From JAVBMJ01 sp031551275 (lineage in GTDB: Bacteria > Bacteroidota > Bacteroidia > Bacteroidales > Rikenellaceae): 64,000 nt of DNA. The notes beneath the pieces are model-generated. The model was not told the DNA's origin, did not search any database, and saw only the letters and a program-made list of their open reading frames with translations. The stretch lies in contig JAVBNX010000016.1 of the NCBI GenBank assembly GCA_031551275.1, positions 22,921-86,920 of the forward strand, given 5' to 3'. The translations under genes were made by a program, and so were the position numbers. The stretch's first letter is position 1; every line of letters starts with the position of its first letter. Of this stretch, positions 59,592-64,000 are shown in pieces.

Positions 59592-60596
59592 TCAGAAGAG
59601 GTACCCTTCGTTGCGGACGTTGCCGACCAGCCGGTGGATTTCGTCCCATACCTCTTCGGCGAAGGTGGTTCCGACGACTTCGATCACTTTGCCGGCGGCG
59701 ATGGCTCCTATGGTGCCGCACTGGCGCAGGTCGAGGCCGCCGCACATGCCGGCGAGGAATCCGGCGGCGTAGAAGTCGCCGGCGCCCGTGGTGTCGACGC
59801 GGCGGGCGGCGGCCATGATGCCGACGTGGGTGATGCGGTCGCCGCCGTTCTTGATGTAGGCCCCGCGGGTACCGATCTTGACGACGGAGAGTTCGCACGT
59901 GCGCGAGATCACCTCCACGGCGCGGCGCGGGTCGTCCTCGCCCGTGAAAGCCTGGGCTTCCTGCTCGTTGGCGAAGAGGATGTCGACGTAGTCGGTCACC
60001 AGGGTGCGCAGGAATTCGAGGTTCTCGAGCACGATGTTGTAGCTGGCCAGGTCGATGGCTACCTTGAGGCCGCACGCCTTGGCGGTTTGCATCGCCGTGT
60101 GGATCAGGTTGTGGTCCTGCACGAGGTATCCCTCGATGTAGAGGCAGTCGTAGCCGCGAAACATGTCGGGCAGGATCTCGGCGGGGCACAGCTCCATGGC
60201 GGCGCCGAGGTAGGTGGCCATCGTGCGTTCGCCGTCGGAGGAAACCAGCGACACGCAGCGTCCCGAGTGCTGGTCGCCGCGGAAGATGCACGGCTCGACC
60301 GAGAGGTTTTCGAGGGCCTTTTCGAAAAAGTCGCCCGTGGAGTCGCGGCCCACCTTGCCGATGAACCCGACCTCGGCGCCCAGTTTGGCCATGGCGCGGA
60401 TCGTGTTGGCGGCCGAACCGCCGAGCGAGAGGGTGTGGGGCAGGTCGGCGGTGTGTTCCGAGATCCGGCGCTGGAGCGCGGCGTCCACCAGGCTCATACT
60501 ACCCTTGGCCAGACCGAACCCGTGGAGCACCTCCTCGGAGTGGATGTTGACCAGCATATCGGTCAGGGCGTTGCCCATTCCTATGACTTTTTTCAT
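59592..60596 (-). CDS. PfkB-family carbohydrate kinase (adenosine kinase-like)
   Basis: 334 residues. N-terminal KVIGMGNALTDMLVNI, the substrate loop SLGGSAANTIRAMAKLG (about 57-73), and the catalytic VDTTGAGDFYAAGFLAGMCG (about 269-288, catalytic Asp in GAGD). Closest in layout to Bacteroidetes adenosine/ribokinase-type enzymes; the exact substrate cannot be read. The ATG at 60596 is chosen over 60644 because it gives the family N-terminus and lies about 20 nt from the -7 box at 60620. Confidence 0.9.
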   Translation of the reverse strand: MKKVIGMGNALTDMLVNIHSEEVLHGFGLAKGSMSLVDAALQRRISEHTADLPHTLSLGGSAANTIRAMAKLGAEVGFIGKVGRDSTGDFFEKALENLSVEPCIFRGDQHSGRCVSLVSSDGERTMATYLGAAMELCPAEILPDMFRGYDCLYIEGYLVQDHNLIHTAMQTAKACGLKVAIDLASYNIVLENLEFLRTLVTDYVDILFANEQEAQAFTGEDDPRRAVEVISRTCELSVVKIGTRGAYIKNGGDRITHVGIMAAARRVDTTGAGDFYAAGFLAGMCGGLDLRQCGTIGAIAAGKVIEVVGTTFAEEVWDEIHRLVGNVRNEGYLF

Positions 60597-60619
60597 CGAC
60601 AGAATATTTTTCGAAACAG

Positions 60620-60627
60620 CAAATATA
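60620..60627 (-). promoter_or_regulatory. -7 box of the PfkB kinase gene
   Basis: Minus-strand TATATTTG, immediately next to truncated element C (60634). Confidence 0.7.
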
Positions 60628-60633
60628 GTGAAA

Positions 60634-60680
60634 GTCGAGCGCAATCGTGCGAACTTGTTCGCAAAAGATTGCCGAGGCGC
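60634..60680. mobile_element. Small palindromic element, copy C (truncated, about 47 bp)
   Basis: TCGAGCGCAATCGTGCGAAC, TTGTTCGC, AAAAGATTGCCGAGGCGC: the left two thirds of the family consensus. The right third (CTTTC..GCGAAG) is missing and no flanking duplication is seen. Confidence 0.6.
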
Positions 60681-60723
60681 ATCCTATATTATAAAAATGT
60701 ACTATTTTCCAAACTAAAAACGC

Positions 60724-60731
60724 TATTTTTG
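60724..60731 (+). promoter_or_regulatory. -7 box of tsaB
   Basis: TATTTTTG, 11 nt before the start codon, predicting a very short leader. Confidence 0.65.
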
Positions 60732-60742
60732 CCTCACGATTT

Positions 60743-61405
60743 ATGGCACTCATCCTTTGCATAGAAACTGGAACGGACACCTGCTCGGTGGCGCTCGCGC
60801 GCGACGGGGCGCTCGTAGGCATCCTCGAAGACGCCTCGGGGCGCGATCACGCACGTAAGGCGGGGGCTTTCGCGGGCGAACTGCTCGCCGGGTGCGGTGA
60901 GGTGTTGGATGCCGTGGCCGTGGGGATGGGACCGGGTTCCTACACGGGGCTGCGGATCGGGGTGTCGCTGGCCAAGGGGCTGTGCTACGGGCTGGGCGTG
61001 CCGCTCATCGGGGTGTCGTCGCTCGAGGCGCTGGCCGTGGAGGCGCTCGCGACGCTGCCGGATATCGACCCCGAGGCGCTGCTGTGCCCGATGATCGACG
61101 CGCGGCGCATGGAGGTCTACGCCCAGGTGTTCGATACCGGGCTGCAGGCGCTCACCCCGGTGGAAGCGCACATCATTGATAAAGATAGTTTTGCGGAGTT
61201 ACGCATGGAACGTCCGTTTGTCGTTTTCGGCGACGGAGCGGCTAAGTGCGTCGAGGCGATGGGTGCGCCGGCCGTGACCCTGGCCGTGGTGCGTTCGTCG
61301 GCACGCGGGATGATCGCCCCGGCCCACCGCGCCTGGGACGAAAAGCGCTTCGAAGACCTGGCCTACTGCGAGCCCTTCTACCTCAAGGATTTTCTGATCA
61401 AATAA
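60743..61405 (+). CDS. tsaB: tRNA threonylcarbamoyladenosine protein TsaB
   Basis: 220 residues. Inactive YgjD-like ASKHA-fold partner needed for t6A37 modification of tRNAs. LCIETGTDTCSVALARDG (about 4-21), DAVAVGMGPGSYTGLRIGVS (about 54-73) and LCYGLGVPLIGVSSLEAL are characteristic; the C-terminus is shorter than in TsaD and lacks its metal ligands. Single gene, convergent with hpf. Confidence 0.93.
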   Translation: MALILCIETGTDTCSVALARDGALVGILEDASGRDHARKAGAFAGELLAGCGEVLDAVAVGMGPGSYTGLRIGVSLAKGLCYGLGVPLIGVSSLEALAVEALATLPDIDPEALLCPMIDARRMEVYAQVFDTGLQALTPVEAHIIDKDSFAELRMERPFVVFGDGAAKCVEAMGAPAVTLAVVRSSARGMIAPAHRAWDEKRFEDLAYCEPFYLKDFLIK

Positions 61406-61432
61406 AAAAAGGCCGAACCCACCGGTCCGGCC
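61402..61432 (-). terminator. Terminator of the xerC-hpf operon
   Basis: Minus-strand hairpin GGCCGGACC / GGTTCGGCC followed by TTTTTTTATT. Confidence 0.75.
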
Positions 61433-61455
61433 CCTGCATCGTTCAGGAGTTACGC

Positions 61456-61749
61456 TTATTTGAAGCGTTCCTTGTGTTTTTCGATCTGTTTTTTGATCGC
61501 ATCGACGCCTTCGTCCACCGATTCCTGGAAACTTTTGCTCCGTTGTTCCGACACCAGGTCGCCCCCGGGAAGGGTGACCCGCAGCGTGACCACCTTGTTG
61601 CCGTGTTCGTGGTCCTTGTCCAGGCGAAGGATCACCTCGGACTGGGTGATGTCTTCGGCAAAGCGTTCCAGTTTGGCCATTTTGCCCTCGATGAAATCGA
61701 TCAAACGCTTGTCGGCGTCGAACTTCACAGACTGAATCTTTACGTTCAT
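61456..61749 (-). CDS. hpf: Ribosome hibernation-promoting factor (short form)
   Basis: 97 residues, S30AE/RaiA fold. NVKIQSVKFDADKRLIDFIE (start), KVVTLRVTLPGGDLVS, and the basic end FQESVDEGVDAIKKQIEKHK. It binds the 30S decoding region and inactivates ribosomes in stationary phase. Short form without dimerisation domain. Follows xerC by 12 nt. Confidence 0.93.
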   Translation of the reverse strand: MNVKIQSVKFDADKRLIDFIEGKMAKLERFAEDITQSEVILRLDKDHEHGNKVVTLRVTLPGGDLVSEQRSKSFQESVDEGVDAIKKQIEKHKERFK

Positions 61750-61761
61750 AGCTCTATCCTC

Positions 61762-62673
61762 CTATTTTTTAGCGCCCCCCTGCCTCGGGTGGGCATTTTT
61801 GTATGTTTCCTTCAGCTGCGCGATGCTGTTGTGGGTGTACACCTGTGTCGAAGCCAACGAGCTGTGACCCAGCAACATTTGTATCTCGCGCATATCGGCA
61901 CCCTGGTTCATCAGGTGGGTGGCGAATGTGTGCCGCAACACGTGGGGGCTGCGCTTGCCCTGCACTCCGGCCCCGGCCAGGACCTCGCGGACAGCCGTGT
62001 AAATCTCTGTGCGCGACGCGCGTTCCCCTTTCACCGATAAAAATAGCGGTTTATCGGGGGAAATGCAAATTTTATCGTAGTTAATTTCTTCCAAATAACG
62101 CATTATTTCGTCGCGCAGCGCGTCGATCACCGGGACCACGCGCTCCTTGTCGCCCTTACCCGTCACGCGCAGTTGACGGTAGCCGTCCGAGAAGTCGCCC
62201 AGGTTCACCCCCCTGAGCTCAGCAAGCCGTATGCCGCTCGCGTAAAAAAACAGCACGACGAAGCGGTTTCTTCGTTTTTCGAAGCTATCGTCTTGATGTT
62301 CAGTGATGATTTCGTCCGTAAGGCGTTGCATGGCGGACTCGGGGACAAAGGCAGGCAGGCGTTTGCCGGTCTTCAGGCTGCGGACCCGCAGGAAGGGGTC
62401 GGTGTCCATCCGGCCCGTTTTGCGCAGGTAGCGAAGCATCGAGCGCAGCGACGAGAGCATCCGGTTGACCGAAGCGGGCTGAAGCCCCTCTTCGCGCAGG
62501 CGCGCGATCCACCGGCGGATATCCTCGGGCGTGGTGAGCCGCAGATCGAAAGGCTCGTCGCCGGGGCCGGTCATGAAAGCCTCGAAACGTCGCAGGTCCG
62601 ACTCGTAATTGGCTGCCGTACCGGGGGAATAGCGTTTTTCAGCAACGATGTAAGTGATGAACCGCTCGATCAT
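61762..62673 (-). CDS. xerC: Tyrosine recombinase XerC
   Basis: 303 residues, the likely partner of XerD (36718-37653). SAM-like N-domain (RFITYIVAEKRYSPGTAANY), catalytic Arg in ASGIRLAEL, Lys in TGKGDKERVVP, HVLRHTFATHL (HxxR), and LGHSSLASTQVYTH with the His and the Tyr nucleophile (about 283-296). Co-transcribed with hpf, divergent from lnt. Confidence 0.93.
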   Translation of the reverse strand: MIERFITYIVAEKRYSPGTAANYESDLRRFEAFMTGPGDEPFDLRLTTPEDIRRWIARLREEGLQPASVNRMLSSLRSMLRYLRKTGRMDTDPFLRVRSLKTGKRLPAFVPESAMQRLTDEIITEHQDDSFEKRRNRFVVLFFYASGIRLAELRGVNLGDFSDGYRQLRVTGKGDKERVVPVIDALRDEIMRYLEEINYDKICISPDKPLFLSVKGERASRTEIYTAVREVLAGAGVQGKRSPHVLRHTFATHLMNQGADMREIQMLLGHSSLASTQVYTHNSIAQLKETYKNAHPRQGGAKK

Positions 62674-62686
62674 TGTGTAAAAATAG

Positions 62687-62694
62687 TATATTTG
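62687..62694 (+). promoter_or_regulatory. -7 box of lnt
   Basis: TATATTTG, 21 nt upstream of the start, in the gap shared with divergent xerC. Confidence 0.7.
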
Positions 62695-62715
62695 TGCAAC
62701 GAAACGAAGCGCGCG

Positions 62716-64000
62716 ATGAAAAATTTTTCGTTCACCAACCCTTTTTTCGCAACGCTCCTGGGGGCGGGACTTTTAGCCACGGGATGGCTGGCCGGCAGCG
62801 GCGTGCCGCTCCTGCTGGGACTGGTGCCGTTGCTGTGGATCGCCGAGCGCGCCGCCGACGGCGGACGCAAGCTGCGGCACACCGCCTTGTGGGCAGCCCT
62901 GACCTTCGGCCTGTGGAGCGCCATGACCACGTGGTGGATCTGGGAAGCCGCGGCCATCGGTGCGATCCTGTCGGTGGTGATCACCGCCGGGCTGATGGGG
63001 GGCGTTTTCGTGCTCTTCGCCTGGGTGTGGCGCCGCGCCCCGAAAGCGTTGGCCTACACGACGCTGGTCGCGGGATGGATCGCCGCCGAATACCTCTACA
63101 CCGTGGGTCAGGTGTCGTTCCCCTGGCTCACGCTGGGCAACGGGCTGGCCAACGACACAAAGCTCGTGCAGTGGTACTGCGTCACGGGCGTGTTCGGGGG
63201 CTCGCTGTGGATCCTGGTGAGCAACATCGTGATATACGAGGCGTTGCGCCGTCCGAAAATATCCTGTGGGGTCGTGGCCGGAGCGGTCGTGGCGCTGCCG
63301 ATGATCGCCTCGATCGTGATGTACCACACCTGGGACGACAGGGGGCGCGAGGTGAAGATCAGCGTCGTGCAGCCCAACATCGACCCCTACGAAAAATTCT
63401 CCACCGACCAGGACTACCAGAACCAGATACTCTTCTCGCTCGTGCGGCAGGCGCCCGCCGGCGTCGACTACGTCGTCATGCCCGAAACGGCCATCGACGA
63501 CCGCCTGTGGGAGGGCCGCTTCGAAGCGTCGGACTCCTACGTCGAACTTGCGCGGATCGCCCTGCGGTTCTACCCCGCGACCCAGTTCATCGTGGGGGCC
63601 TCGACCTTCCGGGCCTACGACTCGCCCGACGCCTCGCCCACCGCACGCGAAGGAATGGGCTACTGGTACGACGTCTACAACAGCGCCCTGGCCGTCACCG
63701 CCGGGCGTGCGGCCCAGGTGCACCACAAATCGAAACTGGTCGTGGGGGTCGAGAAGATGCCCTACTACAACATACTCCGCCACCTCGAATTCCTGATCGT
63801 CGACCTGGGCGGCATCACCGGGCAACTCGGGACCGACACCGTCCACCGCGTCTTCACCTCGCCGGCCGGGGTGCGCTCGTCGGCGGCCATCTGCTTCGAA
63901 TCGGTCTACGGGGCCTACCTGGCCGAATACGCCCGCGCCGGGGCCCAGCTCTTTTTCGTGATCACCAACGACGGCTGGTGGGGCGACACCGCCGGACACC
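62716..64000 (+). CDS. lnt: Apolipoprotein N-acyltransferase (3' end missing)
   Basis: Adds the third acyl chain to lipoproteins at the inner membrane. The first 428 codons are in the window; the frame is open to the end. Several membrane helices (about 8-225, including LAYTTLVAGWIAAEYLYTVG and FPWLTLGNGLA) precede a nitrilase-type periplasmic domain. The catalytic triad positions are visible: Glu in VVMPETAID (about 258), Lys in HHKSKLVVG (about 339), Cys in AAICFESVYG (about 395). The start MKNFSFTNPFFATLL at 62716 is 21 nt after the -7 box. Confidence 0.93.
   Translation, partial: MKNFSFTNPFFATLLGAGLLATGWLAGSGVPLLLGLVPLLWIAERAADGGRKLRHTALWAALTFGLWSAMTTWWIWEAAAIGAILSVVITAGLMGGVFVLFAWVWRRAPKALAYTTLVAGWIAAEYLYTVGQVSFPWLTLGNGLANDTKLVQWYCVTGVFGGSLWILVSNIVIYEALRRPKISCGVVAGAVVALPMIASIVMYHTWDDRGREVKISVVQPNIDPYEKFSTDQDYQNQILFSLVRQAPAGVDYVVMPETAIDDRLWEGRFEASDSYVELARIALRFYPATQFIVGASTFRAYDSPDASPTAREGMGYWYDVYNSALAVTAGRAAQVHHKSKLVVGVEKMPYYNILRHLEFLIVDLGGITGQLGTDTVHRVFTSPAGVRSSAAICFESVYGAYLAEYARAGAQLFFVITNDGWWGDTAGH

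Overview
The window is a GC-rich, densely packed chromosome segment of a Bacteroidales bacterium. The best guess is Alistipes or a close Rikenellaceae relative, inferred from gene content and not from any search. The evidence is: promoters of the Bacteroidetes type (-7 box TAnnTTTG, seen many times just upstream of genes and tRNAs, with no clear Shine-Dalgarno sites); Bacteroidetes families (BtuG-like propeller, LruC/DUF4842, BACON, DUF4924, Bacteroidetes-type TonB and TonB-dependent receptors); and lipoprotein signal peptides throughout.

Layout. 1-4456 (minus): a vitamin B12 uptake operon led by a clear cobalamin riboswitch, with a BtuG-like propeller lipoprotein, a PKD-repeat lipoprotein and a BtuB-like receptor cut by the window start. 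4480-8520: two tRNA-Leu genes, a LruC lipoprotein, a methyltransferase-like protein and a candidate small RNA. 8560-11415 (plus): rplY-pth-hslR-DUF4924-bfr. 11420-19401 (minus): a hybrid histidine kinase with a degenerate receiver, 2-oxoacid:ferredoxin oxidoreductase genes korD-korA-korB plus a membrane protein, and the serC-serA-DUF1015 operon. 19549-24671 (plus): metallophosphatase, barrel-like protein, yicC-gmk-nadD, LRR lipoprotein. 24665-29584: GH29 fucosidase, the separate korC gene, a His-rich membrane protein and a TonB-dependent receptor. 29973-39779 (minus): umuC-like polymerase, comM, dnaB, ygiQ-xerD, OmpA lipoprotein, purA. 39904-50814 (plus): TPR protein, MFS, umuD, a small antitoxin locus, comEC, THUMP-like methyltransferase, glycosyltransferase, yihY, DUF2520, kdsC.

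50916-56398 is an accessory-looking stretch between two near-identical tRNA-Leu(CAA) genes in opposite orientation. It holds a phosphoesterase, an SH3 membrane protein, a receptor histidine kinase/response regulator/receiver-like operon and an AraC-family remnant. 56775-64000 returns to housekeeping genes: two TonB paralogues, hflX, a PfkB kinase, tsaB, hpf, xerC and a partial lnt.

The most unusual signal is non-coding. A ~65-bp palindromic element occurs four times (15847, 29810, 37671, 60634). Two copies sit exactly at promoter -7 boxes and are flanked by 13-14 bp direct duplications of that promoter. A third interrupts a different repeat family (62-bp REP-like element, three copies) and is flanked by a 5-bp duplication. 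This looks like a small mobile element. The candidate small RNA next to tRNA-Leu(GAG), the receiver domain with Asn in place of Asp, and the SerA variant with Lys at the catalytic His position also merit a second look.
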